Source of the DNA: Gemmatimonadota bacterium
Lineage (GTDB): Bacteria; JAAXHH01
Assembly: GCA_009837395.1 (NCBI GenBank)
Contig: VXTP01000008.1
Span: forward strand, 124,001-188,000
DNA length: 64,000 bases
Direction of reading: 5' to 3'
The first letter of the stretch is position 1; every line of letters begins with the position of its first letter. Positions 24,193-32,541 of this stretch are shown one piece after another. A program made the position numbers and the translations under genes. Under the pieces are notes generated by a model. The model worked only from the letters and a program-made list of their open reading frames with translations, made no database searches and was not told the origin of the DNA.

Positions 24193-25689
24193 TTATTCTT
24201 CGGGAATCCGCAGGCCCACCAGGAATTGTGCGTTGCCGCGCTGAATTCTGAAGCGGATCGCCTGGCCGGTTTCGAACTCCCGGACGACGCCGAGGAATTC
24301 CTGTACGCTGGACACCACTTCGCCGTTCACCTCGCGGATCAGGTCGCCCCGCTGGAGTCCCCGGTCCTCGGCCACGCTGCCCGACCGCACGACGGTAATC
24401 ACCACGCCGGATCCCCGCTCGAAAAACCTGGACCACTGACTGGAAACATCCATTACGTCAATGCCGAGGTTGGACACGGGACTCTTTGGCGGTTCCTCTC
24501 TCGATACTATGCTCGTGGGCTCGTCTCCAGGCAACTCGCCCAGTTCGATCGCGACCGTCACGGGTGCTCCGTCACGGATCACCTCGAGTTCCACTTCCGT
24601 GCCCGGTGCGATGTCGGCAATGCGGTACCGCAGGTCGTCCGTATCCTCCACTACCTTTCCGTTCAGGGCTACGACCACGTCGTCTTGCTGGAGATTGGAG
24701 TCTCTCGCCGGACCATCGTCCGTGATCCCTTCGATGAGCACTCCGTTCGAGTTCTCAAGCCCCATGGACTCTGCCACGACCTCATCGAGGTTGTTGATCC
24801 TTACACCCAGGTAACCGCGCGCAACACGTCCGTCCTCGACCAGCCGGGTCATGATGTTGCGGGCCATGTTCGCCGGAACGGCAAAGCCGATGCCCTGGTA
24901 ACCGCCCGTCCGGGTATAAATGGCCGTGTTGATGCCCATGAGATTGCCTTCCATGTCCACCAGGGCACCGCCGCTGTTCCCGGGATTGATAGCGGCGTCC
25001 GTCTGTATGAAGTTCTCGTAAGTGACCTGGCCCGGCTGCGTAGGCAGTACCCGCCCCCGGCCCTTGGCGCTGACGATCCCCGCCGTGACGCTGTGGTTCA
25101 GCCCGAAAGGATTGCCCACGGCCATGACCCATTCGCCCACGCGCAGCTGTTCCGAATCGCCGAAAGGCAGCGCGGGAAGATCATCGAAATCGACTTTGAT
25201 AACGGCCAGGTCCGTCCTTGGATCCAGCCCGATGACTTCAGCGTTCACCTCACGCTCGTCCGACAACTGGACCTTCAGTTCATCTGCGTTTTCCACCACG
25301 TGATTGTTCGTCAGGATGTAGCCATCCTCCGACACGATGACCCCGGAACCCACGCCCCTGAATTGCCTGGGCTGGTCGTTCCGCGGCTGACCACCGCCGA
25401 AAAACTCCTCCCAGGGACTCCAGAAACGCTGCGCCTGCGCCTGCCTGACCACGCGTTTACTCTTAATCAGCACGACCGAAGGCTTGACTCTTTCCGCTAT
25501 AGTCGCAAAGGTCTCGCTGAAATCCTCGAGCGATCGCTGGTCCGCCGCCACGACCGGCGTGATCGACCGGTATACGTCGCGATCTGCAACCGATGCGTCC
25601 CAGTTGGAAATGAACAGTGCCCCAAGCACCATGCCCGTGACGAGCAGCGCCGCGGCGGCCAGGCTGCCGAACTTCCTTTTCACCTTCAT
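24193..25689 (-). CDS. DegQ/HtrA-family periplasmic serine protease
   Basis: A 498-residue Do-like protease. An N-terminal signal/anchor (LAAAALLVTGMVLGALFISN, residues 10-29) sends it to the periplasm. The triad is H130 (LTNNHVVENA), D160 (DPRTDLAVIKV) and S239 (AINPGNSGGALVD). Two PDZ domains follow (about 295-385 and 405-495), typical of DegP/DegQ, where they gate substrate access. GGGAG precedes the ATG. It is directly downstream of lon, giving an envelope plus cytoplasmic protein-quality pair, but it also has its own promoter at 25738-25766. Confidence 0.95.
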   Translation of the reverse strand: MKVKRKFGSLAAAALLVTGMVLGALFISNWDASVADRDVYRSITPVVAADQRSLEDFSETFATIAERVKPSVVLIKSKRVVRQAQAQRFWSPWEEFFGGGQPRNDQPRQFRGVGSGVIVSEDGYILTNNHVVENADELKVQLSDEREVNAEVIGLDPRTDLAVIKVDFDDLPALPFGDSEQLRVGEWVMAVGNPFGLNHSVTAGIVSAKGRGRVLPTQPGQVTYENFIQTDAAINPGNSGGALVDMEGNLMGINTAIYTRTGGYQGIGFAVPANMARNIMTRLVEDGRVARGYLGVRINNLDEVVAESMGLENSNGVLIEGITDDGPARDSNLQQDDVVVALNGKVVEDTDDLRYRIADIAPGTEVELEVIRDGAPVTVAIELGELPGDEPTSIVSREEPPKSPVSNLGIDVMDVSSQWSRFFERGSGVVITVVRSGSVAEDRGLQRGDLIREVNGEVVSSVQEFLGVVREFETGQAIRFRIQRGNAQFLVGLRIPEE

Positions 25690-25737
25690 GCTCGATCTCC
25701 CTTTTTACAGGCTGAACCCTACTTGATCCAACAATGC

Positions 25738-25766
25738 ATAATACCGGGCGCGCGTCCCGGCGTCAA
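25738..25766 (-). promoter_or_regulatory. Strong promoter candidate for the DegQ-like protease
   Basis: On the minus strand TTGACG (complement of 25761-25766), exactly 17 bp, and TATTAT (complement of 25738-25743): 5/6 and 5/6 matches. The spacer is itself a dyad with CCGGG and CCCGG arms, a possible regulator site. The leader would be about 42 bases. Confidence 0.6.
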
Positions 25767-25775
25767 TCGTTTACC

Positions 25776-28244
25776 TCAGTTCAGATTCGCGTCGCGAGGC
25801 GCAACCGTCAAGCCGCCTTCCAGGCTCTCCGCCCACGCCTCGTCGTTTTCCGGCGCGTCGACGGGTGCGTCTTCGACCGGTCCGTCCATGAGCGCCAGTT
25901 CCAGGACCTGGTCGATGTGGTCGACCAGGCAGAAACCGAGCTTCTCCTTGACGGCCGCGGGCACGTCGTCCAGGTCTTTCTCGTTCCGGCGGGGCAGGAT
26001 GATGGTGGTGATGCCGGCCCGCATCGCCCCGAGGACCTTCTCCTTGATGCCGCCCACGGGCATGACCTTACCGCGGAGGGTGACCTCGCCGGTCATGGCC
26101 AGGTCGTTCCGTACGGGACGGCCCGTGAACAGGGAGGTCAGCACCGTCACGAGCGCCACGCCCGCGGAGGGCCCGTCCTTGGGAATGGCGCCCACGGGCA
26201 GATGGATGTGGATGTCGTGCGCGCCGAAGAACGCCGGGTCGATCTGCCATTCCGCGGCGTGCGACCGCACGTACGTCAGGGCGGCCCGGGCGGATTCCTT
26301 CATTACGTCGCCCAGCTGGCCCGTTAGCGTCAGGCCCTTGCCGCCGGACATCTTGCTGGCTTCCACGAACATGATTTCGCCGCCGGCAGGGGTCCACGCC
26401 AGGCCGATGGCCACGCCGGGTTCGCCGGTGCGCTCCGCGGTCTCGGAGAAGTACTCCGGCGGCCCCAGGTACTGGTGAAGGTCGTCTTCGGAAACCGGGA
26501 ACGGGGGCGCCTTTCCTTCGGCGACCGAACGGGCGGACTTGCGGGCCACCGTGCGGATCTTGCGTTCCAGGTTGCGCAGGCCCGCCTCCCGGGTGTAGTC
26601 GGCGATGATCCGGCCGATCGCGCGGTCGTCGAAGACCACGTCCTCGTTAGACAGCCCGTGCGTCTCCAGTTCCCGCGGGACGAGGTAGCGGCGGGCGATC
26701 TCGATCTTCTCCTCCTCCGTGTACCCCGACAGCTCGATGACCTCCATGCGGTCGCGCAACGGCTCCGGTATGCCGGCCAGCATGTTGGCCGTGGTCACGA
26801 ACATGACGTTGGACAGGTCGAAGGGCAGATCGATGTAGTGATCCGTGAAGGTGTCGTTCTGCTCCGGGTCGAGCACTTCGAGCAGCGCCGAGGAGGGATC
26901 TCCCCGGAAGTCCCGTCCAAGCTTGTCGATTTCGTCCAGCATGAAGACCGGGTTGTTGGTGCCCGCCTTGCGGATGCTCTGGATGATGCGGCCGGGCAGC
27001 GCGCCGATGTAGGTCCTGCGGTGCCCCCTGATCTCGGCCTCGTCGTGCACGCCGCCCAGCGAAATGCGCACGAACCGGCGGTCCAGGGCGCGGGCGATGG
27101 ACTTGCCCAGCGAGGTCTTGCCCACCCCAGGCGGTCCGACGAAGCACAGGATGGAACCCTTCAGGTCCGGCTTCAGGCTGCGCACGGCCAGGTGTTCGAG
27201 GATGCGGTCCTTGATCTTCTCGAGGCCGTAGTGGTCTTCGTCCAGGATCTCCCTGGCGCGCTCGATGTCCAGCTGATCCTCCGACGAGACCGACCAGGGC
27301 AGTTCCGACAGCCACTCGAGGTAGGTCCGCAGCGTCGAATACTCGGGAGAGATGGACGGGATGCGCTCCAGGCGCTGGAGCTCGCGCTCCGCCTCCACCC
27401 GGGCCAAATCCGGCAGGCCCGCTTCATCGATCTTCTCGCGCAGATCGGACAGGTCCTCGCCCTGGCCTTCGCCGTCTTCGCCGAGTTCCCGCCGGATGGC
27501 CTTCATCTGCTCGCGGAGATAGTACTCGCGCTGGGCCTTGCCCATCTTGTCCTCGACCTGGGACTGGATGCGGCTGCCCGTCTCCGCCACCTCGATTTCG
27601 TGGGCGATCAGGAAGGTCAGCGCCTTCAGCCGGTCCTTGACGTCGCTCAATTCCAGCATGGCCTGCTGGTCTTCGAGGGAGATCTTCAGGTTGAAGGCGA
27701 TGAAATCGGCCATCTTGGAGGGCTGGTCCTCCAGGTTGAGCAGGGGAATCCGCAACTCCTCGGACATGGTCGGGACCAGTTCGATAAGACGCTGGAACTG
27801 CTCCGCCAGGTTGTGGGCCAGGGCCTTGCCTTCCATGGACTCGTTCTTCCGCTCGGCCTGAAGCTCCACCCGGGCACGCATGATGGGCTCGGTTTCGAGC
27901 ACTTCCAGCACCCTGGCGCGCGAGACCCCGTGCACGACGGCGTGGAGGCTGTCTTCCGGCAGTTTCATCGTCTTGTAGATCCGGACCAGCGTTCCGAACT
28001 TGTAGAGATCGTCCGGCGCCGGCCGGTCGGTCTCCGGGTCCCGCTGCGCCAGGATCAGGACCATCTTGTCCTGCTGCAGCGCTTCGTCCAGCGCCTTGAC
28101 GGAACCCGGCCGGTCGGCCACCAGCGCGGCGGCCATGTGGGGATACACGACCAGGTTGCGCACGGGCAGCACGGCGATGGACTCGATCACCGAATCTTCC
28201 TGCAGATTCGTCTGGATTTCCTGGAGTGCCTTGACCTCGGCCAT
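25776..28244 (-). CDS. lon: ATP-dependent Lon protease
   Basis: An 822-residue LonA from ATG 28244, where GAGG (complement of 28252-28255) lies seven bases upstream; a longer in-frame extension to 28328 has no such site. Order: N-terminal substrate domain (SIAVLPVRNLVVYPHMAAAL), coiled coil, AAA+ module with Walker A GPPGVGKTSLGKS near residue 370 and Walker B-type VFMLDEIDKLG, and a C-terminal protease domain with the catalytic Ser in PKDGPSAGVAL (near 692) and Lys in GIKEKVLGAMRAG (near 734). It degrades misfolded and regulatory proteins in the cytoplasm. A sigma-54-type promoter with distant dyads lies upstream. Confidence 0.97.
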   Translation of the reverse strand: MAEVKALQEIQTNLQEDSVIESIAVLPVRNLVVYPHMAAALVADRPGSVKALDEALQQDKMVLILAQRDPETDRPAPDDLYKFGTLVRIYKTMKLPEDSLHAVVHGVSRARVLEVLETEPIMRARVELQAERKNESMEGKALAHNLAEQFQRLIELVPTMSEELRIPLLNLEDQPSKMADFIAFNLKISLEDQQAMLELSDVKDRLKALTFLIAHEIEVAETGSRIQSQVEDKMGKAQREYYLREQMKAIRRELGEDGEGQGEDLSDLREKIDEAGLPDLARVEAERELQRLERIPSISPEYSTLRTYLEWLSELPWSVSSEDQLDIERAREILDEDHYGLEKIKDRILEHLAVRSLKPDLKGSILCFVGPPGVGKTSLGKSIARALDRRFVRISLGGVHDEAEIRGHRRTYIGALPGRIIQSIRKAGTNNPVFMLDEIDKLGRDFRGDPSSALLEVLDPEQNDTFTDHYIDLPFDLSNVMFVTTANMLAGIPEPLRDRMEVIELSGYTEEEKIEIARRYLVPRELETHGLSNEDVVFDDRAIGRIIADYTREAGLRNLERKIRTVARKSARSVAEGKAPPFPVSEDDLHQYLGPPEYFSETAERTGEPGVAIGLAWTPAGGEIMFVEASKMSGGKGLTLTGQLGDVMKESARAALTYVRSHAAEWQIDPAFFGAHDIHIHLPVGAIPKDGPSAGVALVTVLTSLFTGRPVRNDLAMTGEVTLRGKVMPVGGIKEKVLGAMRAGITTIILPRRNEKDLDDVPAAVKEKLGFCLVDHIDQVLELALMDGPVEDAPVDAPENDEAWAESLEGGLTVAPRDANLN

Positions 28245-28463
28245 GCTTGTGCCTCGCTTTCCCTGCCTTCGCTTTACAGCCGCTTCGAGAGACGACCGGC
28301 CGCACGGGAGACGGTCAGCCGGTTGCACGTACCACCCTGTGGTGCGCCAAGTCGGCGGACGACCGGCCGCCCTCGTGGCTGCTTACCCTCTTTATACGCA
28401 CGAACCGGCCTGTACGCTTCATTTGGACCGGAAGTTCGTGCCTTAATGCTATAAAAGGAAGGC

Positions 28464-28478
28464 GCAAACATCATGCCA
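28464..28478 (-). promoter_or_regulatory. Sigma-54 (-24/-12) promoter candidate for lon
   Basis: The minus strand reads TGGCATG, four bases, TTGC (complement of 28464-28478). This is the sigma-54 signature TGGCACG-N4-TTGC with one mismatch, and it has the required GG-N10-GC spacing. The predicted start is near 28452, giving a ~208-base leader to lon. Confidence 0.55.
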
Positions 28479-28520
28479 CGGCGATTCCGGGCCGGTGTAA
28501 CGGCGATTCCGGGCCGGTGT
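28479..28520. repeat. 20-bp direct repeat next to the lon promoter
   Basis: CGGCGATTCCGGGCCGGTGT occurs at 28479-28498 and 28501-28520, separated by two bases, directly upstream of the -24 element. A truncated third copy (GACGATTCCGGGC) is at 28565-28577. Confidence 0.75.
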
Positions 28521-28605
28521 GGGAGTAATTGGGGCGCCGGCGCCCCGATTCCGCCCGCGAGCAAGACGATTCCGGGCTTTCTCACTACGAATCGCCATCG
28601 GAATA

Positions 28606-28649
28606 TGCCAATTTGGCAGTTTCATACGACAACAACTGCCATTTTGGCA
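28606..28649. promoter_or_regulatory. Two dyad elements, candidate upstream activator sites
   Basis: TGCCAATTTGGCA (28606-28618) and TGCCATTTTGGCA (28637-28649) are near-identical 13-bp dyads with TGCCA/TGGCA arms. They are spaced 31 bp, about three helical turns. Their centres are about 160 and 190 bp upstream of the predicted lon start, the distance expected for enhancer-binding-protein sites of sigma-54 promoters. Confidence 0.55.
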
Positions 28650-28654
28650 GATCA

Positions 28655-28670
28655 TGGCACTTTCAGTGCA
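28655..28670 (+). promoter_or_regulatory. Weak sigma-54-like element facing the DUF5683-like gene
   Basis: TGGCAC, five bases, GTGCA keeps the GG-N10-GC spacing but has GTGC instead of TTGC. It lies about 150 bp before the DUF5683-like start, immediately beside the dyads. Confidence 0.3.
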
Positions 28671-28818
28671 TAGCGCACTTGACCGGCCGATACGCGATCC
28701 CCGGATAAGGCGTACACGGCGTGTTGCGAAGCAAACGATCTGCGTCAAGGGAGTTTTCATTGACCTTATCGCCAACTCTCCTACCTTGTTGTTGAATCCC
28801 ACCATGGAAGGAGATTAT

Positions 28819-29325
28819 ATGTATCGCATTATTGGATATGTATTGATTGCCGCGGTCATCTCACCGGTCTATGCCCAACAGACGGAGGTGATGATGCTTA
28901 ACAGCGGTCAGATAACGTCGCCTGAGGATTTCTATACTCCTCCACAGGAGATGGTGAAAGTAAAGAAACCGTGGATTGCGTTTTTGTTATCGACCGCTAT
29001 TGTAGGCAGTGGGCAGTTTTATAACGAACAATTCGGCAAGGGTTCCGCCATGTTCCTTGGTGCTGCGACCGGAATCGGTATGTATTTCCACGCAACCAGA
29101 GACAACAAGTTTAACTTCGTATCCGGCAAAGAAATGGATCTTGATGACAACGATCATCTGCGTGGAGTCGGAGCAGGTATATTGCTGGGATTCATCGTAT
29201 GGTCCATGATCGATGCGCCCCTTTCATCCATCAAAATAAACGAGCGCAATCAGCAGGTTATGACCGTGGGACCGATGATAGACCGGAACAGGGTAGGGGT
29301 AGTATTCAGCCTGAATCTCGATTGA
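28819..29325 (+). CDS. DUF5683-like exported/membrane protein
   Basis: A 168-residue protein from ATG 28819, five bases after AAGGAG; the much longer upstream frame is noncoding. MYRIIGYVLIAAVISPVYAQ is a signal peptide. PWIAFLLSTAIVGSGQFYNE and GKGSAMFLGAATGIGMYFH match the 'PGxGQxYNxxxxKG' helical hairpin of DUF5683-type proteins, and GVGAGILLGFIVWSMIDAP is a second membrane pair. The C-terminus ends in alternating hydrophobics (VGVVFSLNLD), as in outer-membrane strands. Function is unknown. The gene is AT-richer than its neighbours and divergent from lon. Confidence 0.6.
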   Translation: MYRIIGYVLIAAVISPVYAQQTEVMMLNSGQITSPEDFYTPPQEMVKVKKPWIAFLLSTAIVGSGQFYNEQFGKGSAMFLGAATGIGMYFHATRDNKFNFVSGKEMDLDDNDHLRGVGAGILLGFIVWSMIDAPLSSIKINERNQQVMTVGPMIDRNRVGVVFSLNLD

Positions 29326-29386
29326 GCGCAGGTCTTCCAAAGTGCGTAGCGCTCCTCCATCCATTTCTTCATAACGAGGAACACCC

Positions 29387-29857
29387 ATGAATCGTCCTTT
29401 CAATCGGATCATGACGTCCGCGCTGGCCTGCTTCCTGATCGCGGGATGGGCCGTGGCGGGTTGCGGCGGCGAAGACGGCGGCGAAAGCCAGGACCACGGA
29501 GCGGAACCGGCCGAAGTCGAAGCGCCTGATCCCAATACGGAAGCCCGCCAGGAGCACATGAGAGAGATCGCCCGGCTTTGCGAAGGGATCGCCGCGGCGG
29601 TAGAGAATGGTTCTCTGGGGACGATCACGGCCGACGTGACCCATCTCAAGGAGATCATGGAAGACGTCTCGACGATGCCGCCGCGGTACGACTCCTCCAG
29701 GTACGGGTTCTACGCCTCCGACTTCCAGATACGCGCCGAGACGCTCATTGCCGCCGCCCGGACCGGTTCCACCATCGAGGCCGACTCGGCGCTGCAGGAC
29801 CTGACCATTACTTGCGGCGTGTGCCACTACAACTGCCAGTATCCGGCCGATCCGTAA
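29387..29857 (+). CDS. Lipoprotein with C-terminal CxxCH haem-binding motif
   Basis: A 156-residue protein. The lipobox VAGC gives C26 as the lipidated residue, followed by an acidic Gly/Glu-rich linker. Helical segments (EHMREIARLCEGIAAAVENG, YASDFQIRAETLIAAARTG) end in TITCGVCHYNCQYPADP, where C143-x-x-C146-H147 is a c-type haem site at the very C-terminus, the layout of helical-bundle cytochromes of the c'/c556 type. A further Cys (C150) follows. It would be an outer-surface or periplasmic redox lipoprotein. It is the first of three closely spaced plus-strand genes, 19 bp before the VOC lipoprotein. Confidence 0.6.
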   Translation: MNRPFNRIMTSALACFLIAGWAVAGCGGEDGGESQDHGAEPAEVEAPDPNTEARQEHMREIARLCEGIAAAVENGSLGTITADVTHLKEIMEDVSTMPPRYDSSRYGFYASDFQIRAETLIAAARTGSTIEADSALQDLTITCGVCHYNCQYPADP

Positions 29858-29876
29858 ACCCCGGCAAGGAGGAATC

Positions 29877-30866
29877 ATGATTCGCCAGATCACCGCCGCG
29901 CTGGCCTGCGCGGCGCTCATAGGCGCGGCGTGCGGCCAGTCCGAAACGACCGAAGCACCCCCGCCGCCCGAAGAGGAGTCCGCACCCGTGAATCCGATGA
30001 ACGAATACGGCATGACGGCCAGCAACGTTTTCCTGTACTACGCCGACGTGGAAGCGGCGACGACGTTCTACACCCGGACCCTGGGATTCGCCGTGGCGGC
30101 TGACTACGGGTTCGCCAAGATCCTCCGCGTGGGGCCGAGTTCCTTCATCACCCTCGTTGACGAAGAGATGGGCATGCACAGCGCCAGCGATCCCAAGACC
30201 GTCGCCATCGCCCTCATTACGGACCAGCTCGACGAGTGGTGGGACTACATGAAGGACCAGGACGTGGAGATGCGCTTCCCGTACAACCCGGTCGAGGGGC
30301 GTCCCCATCACGGCTTCGTGGCCATCGACCCGGAGGGCTATCTCCTGGAGTTCGAGCGGTTCAACGATCACCCCGAGAATGAGTTGCTGACCCCGGTGCT
30401 GAACGAGACCGAGACCATCTATCCCGCCGAAGGAGCGTCCGATGTGCCTCCGGGGCTGGGTTTCAAGGCGACGGTGGTGTGGTTCTACTACAAGGACATG
30501 CCCGCGATCCAGGCCTTCTACGAAGAGGTCATGGGCTTCGACCTGATCGTGGATCAGGGATGGACCAAGATCTACCGCATATCGCCATCGGGCTACATGG
30601 GCCTCGTGGACGAAACGCGCGGCATGCACAACTTCACGGAGAAGAAGGCCGTCACCATGTCCTTCTGGACGGACCGCATCGACGACTGGTACGCCTACGT
30701 CAGTAGCCACGGTTCCTTCGAGATGCGTTCGGAGAAGGTCGAGGAAACGGACCGCTACCGCGCTTTCGTCGCCTATGACCCGGAGGGCTACTACCTCGAG
30801 TGGAACGTATTCAAGGACGCACCGGACAACGAGACCCTGCACCGGATGCTGCGGGGCGAGGAATAG
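29877..30866 (+). CDS. Lipoprotein with two VOC (glyoxalase-fold) domains
   Basis: A 329-residue protein with lipobox IGAAC (C19) and a Pro/Glu-rich linker, so it is exported and anchored. Two VOC modules follow: NVFLYYADVEAATTFYTRTL to HHGFVAIDPEGYLLEFERF (about 42-162), and VVWFYYKDMPAIQAFYEEVM to YRAFVAYDPEGYYLEWNVF (about 198-315). The first-strand His that binds metal in glyoxalases is Asn or Val here, so metal chemistry may be lost or altered. GGAGG precedes the ATG. An extracytoplasmic double VOC protein beside a haem lipoprotein is unusual; the substrate is unknown. Confidence 0.8.
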   Translation: MIRQITAALACAALIGAACGQSETTEAPPPPEEESAPVNPMNEYGMTASNVFLYYADVEAATTFYTRTLGFAVAADYGFAKILRVGPSSFITLVDEEMGMHSASDPKTVAIALITDQLDEWWDYMKDQDVEMRFPYNPVEGRPHHGFVAIDPEGYLLEFERFNDHPENELLTPVLNETETIYPAEGASDVPPGLGFKATVVWFYYKDMPAIQAFYEEVMGFDLIVDQGWTKIYRISPSGYMGLVDETRGMHNFTEKKAVTMSFWTDRIDDWYAYVSSHGSFEMRSEKVEETDRYRAFVAYDPEGYYLEWNVFKDAPDNETLHRMLRGEE

Positions 30867-30935
30867 CTCGGGGCAGGAATAGCTCGGGGCAGGAGTAGCC
30901 CGGGGCGGGGAGTAGCTCGGGGCGAGGAGTAATAG
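30861..30935. repeat. Tandem 16-bp repeats over the VOC stop codon
   Basis: GAATAGCTCGGGGCAG occurs twice perfectly (30861-30876 and 30877-30892), followed by two or three diverged units to about 30935. The first unit carries the TAG stop of the VOC gene, so each unit repeats the end of that gene. The array fills the gap before the Eis-like gene. Confidence 0.8.
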
Positions 30936-30943
30936 GAACAGCA

Positions 30944-32179
30944 ATGGCGATTATCCGGCCCTATGACGCCGAGCGCGACCAGGACGCGATCATCCGGGTC
31001 TGGCGGGAAGTCCACTGGATCACCAGCGACGAGCAGGCCAAGTGGGCGCCTCAGTTCATGGAGAAAGCCCGTACCGACGTGGCCGAGGTCAACGGCGAAG
31101 CGGAGTGCCAGGCCTCTTCGACCGACGGCACGTTCCGGTACCTGGAAGAAGACCTCACCATGTCCGCCATCGTGGGCGTGACGACCAGCCGGATCGCCCG
31201 GAAACAGCGCCTCGCCCAGCAGGTCACCGCGCACCGTATCGCCCAGGACGCGGCGAACGGCGTGGAGATCTGCACGCTGACCATGTTCGAACAGGGATTC
31301 TATGACCTGATGGGCTTCGGCACGGGTCCCTACGGCCACAGAGTACGCTTCGATCCCGCCGACCTCACGATAGACCGTCCGTTCCGCGTACCCAGGCGCC
31401 TGAAGGCCGACGACTGGGAGATGATCCATGCCGCCATGATAAACCGAAGGCTGACGCACGGCGGCTGCAGGTTATTTCCCGCGGAATTGTTGCAGGTCGA
31501 GCTGAATCATGCGGAGAAATCCTATCTGCTGGGGTATTGCGATGGCCCGAACGGCGAACTGACCCACTTCTTCTGGGCCAGCGATCATGAAGAACACGGT
31601 CCCAGCTATATCTACATGATGGCATACCAGGACCACGACCAGTTCATGGAACTGCTCGCGCTCATGAGATCCCTCGGCGACCAGATCCGGCTCTTCCAGA
31701 TGGTCGAACCCCCTGACGTGCAGCTCCAGGACCTGATCAAACAGCCCTTCCGGGCCAGAATGGTATCCGAAAAGGGATCCTTCAACACCCTGATCCGGGG
31801 TGATGGTTACTGGCAGGCCCGGATCTGCAACCTGGAAGCCTGCATGGCCAAGACCCGCCTGGACGGGCCGACTGCGCGGTTCAACCTCGTGCTGAAGGAC
31901 CCGATCGAGAAGTATCTGGACGCCGATGCGCCCTGGCGCGGACTGAGCGGCGAGTACGTGATCACGCTCGGTCCGGAATCCAGCGCCGAAACCGGAGCCG
32001 ACTCCGCCCTGCCCACGCTGACCGCCTCGGTAGGCGCCTTCACCCGTATGTGGCTCGGTGTCCGTCCCGCCACCGGCCTGGCCGTCACCGACGACCTCGA
32101 CGGTTCCCCCGAACTGCTGTCCGCGCTGGACCGGACCCTGCGCCTGCCCGTGCCGGGATTGTGCGGATGGGAGTACTAG
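30944..32179 (+). CDS. Eis-like GNAT N-acetyltransferase
   Basis: A 411-residue protein with the tripartite Eis layout: an N-terminal GNAT domain (IRPYDAERDQDAIIRVWREV; SAIVGVTTSRIARKQRLAQQ with the acetyl-CoA loop RKQRLAQ; CTLTMFEQGFYDLMGFG), a second degenerate GNAT domain (THFFWASDHEEHGPSYIYMM), and a C-terminal SCP2-like domain ending VPGLCGWEY, whose free carboxylate serves as a catalytic element in Eis enzymes. Eis proteins acetylate amines at several positions. Chromosomal copies are common in environmental bacteria, so drug resistance cannot be assumed. It follows the VOC gene after a tandem repeat array. Confidence 0.8.
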   Translation: MAIIRPYDAERDQDAIIRVWREVHWITSDEQAKWAPQFMEKARTDVAEVNGEAECQASSTDGTFRYLEEDLTMSAIVGVTTSRIARKQRLAQQVTAHRIAQDAANGVEICTLTMFEQGFYDLMGFGTGPYGHRVRFDPADLTIDRPFRVPRRLKADDWEMIHAAMINRRLTHGGCRLFPAELLQVELNHAEKSYLLGYCDGPNGELTHFFWASDHEEHGPSYIYMMAYQDHDQFMELLALMRSLGDQIRLFQMVEPPDVQLQDLIKQPFRARMVSEKGSFNTLIRGDGYWQARICNLEACMAKTRLDGPTARFNLVLKDPIEKYLDADAPWRGLSGEYVITLGPESSAETGADSALPTLTASVGAFTRMWLGVRPATGLAVTDDLDGSPELLSALDRTLRLPVPGLCGWEY

Positions 32180-32295
32180 GTTTCTTAGGACTTTTTCGAC
32201 TAACGCATTTAATTGTTTCCCGGTGGATCTATATCGTTCGAAGAATCCCGGTCGAGAAAGTACTGCGTGGTCGAGCTAACGGAACGAGGTTCGAT

Positions 32296-32541
32296 ATGTT
32301 GATTAAGATTGATGCTGAATGACGGGTCACCTTACCGACCAGTGTTCTGGACACCCTCGGTATGGGTCCCGGCGACCGGATCGAAATCATAGTGGGGCCG
32401 GATGGGTTCATCCTCAGGCCACCAAGGAAAATCGACTACTCCAGTCTGGGGACATTGAAGGACAAAATCACGGGCGATCATGAACCGCTCGATATCCACG
32501 TCTTCCGCGAGCAGGGTTATGACCCGTCGCTTAGGGAATGA
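32296..32541 (+). pseudogene. AbrB/SpoVT-type antitoxin interrupted by one in-frame TGA
   Basis: ATG 32296 has GAGG at 32286-32289, six bases upstream. The frame reads MLIKIDAE, TGA (32320-32322), then RVTLPTSVLDTLGMGPGDRI and EIIVGPDGFILRPP to a TGA at 32539-32541. The expected family sequence is DAxGRVTLP, so the stop replaces the conserved Gly; GGA to TGA is a single-base change. Everything else is intact over 82 codons. TGA ends many normal genes here, so recoding is unlikely. The following bases (32549-32596) read VPVDIIDSLVLMALR then stop, which could be the stump of a PIN toxin partner. Confidence 0.7.

Larger units (their letters stand above)
28245..28818. other. Divergent regulatory region between lon and the DUF5683-like gene
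   Basis: 574 bp with no credible gene; open frames across it have poor coding character. It holds the minus-strand sigma-54-type promoter for lon, a 20-bp direct repeat, two TGCCA-type dyads 31 bp apart and a weaker plus-strand GG-N10-GC element. The plus-strand gene at its right end has a strong AAGGAG site. Confidence 0.6.

Noticed and set aside
26475-28454. 659-codon plus-strand open frame opposite lon
   Set aside because: Antisense to a full-length Lon with intact motifs; the long frame is a by-product of high GC at third positions.
28519-29325. 268-codon version of the DUF5683-like protein
   Set aside because: The first 100 codons read through the lon regulatory region; ATG 28819 has AAGGAG and begins a clear signal peptide.
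30944-32179. Eis-like acetyltransferase as an acquired antibiotic-resistance gene
   Set aside because: The family is widespread on environmental chromosomes and the context has no mobile elements; resistance is not supported.
32296-32541. TGA recoded as glycine, as in SR1/Gracilibacteria
   Set aside because: TGA ends numerous intact genes in the window (for example the FitA-like antitoxin and the EVE-HNH gene), so it is a normal stop here.
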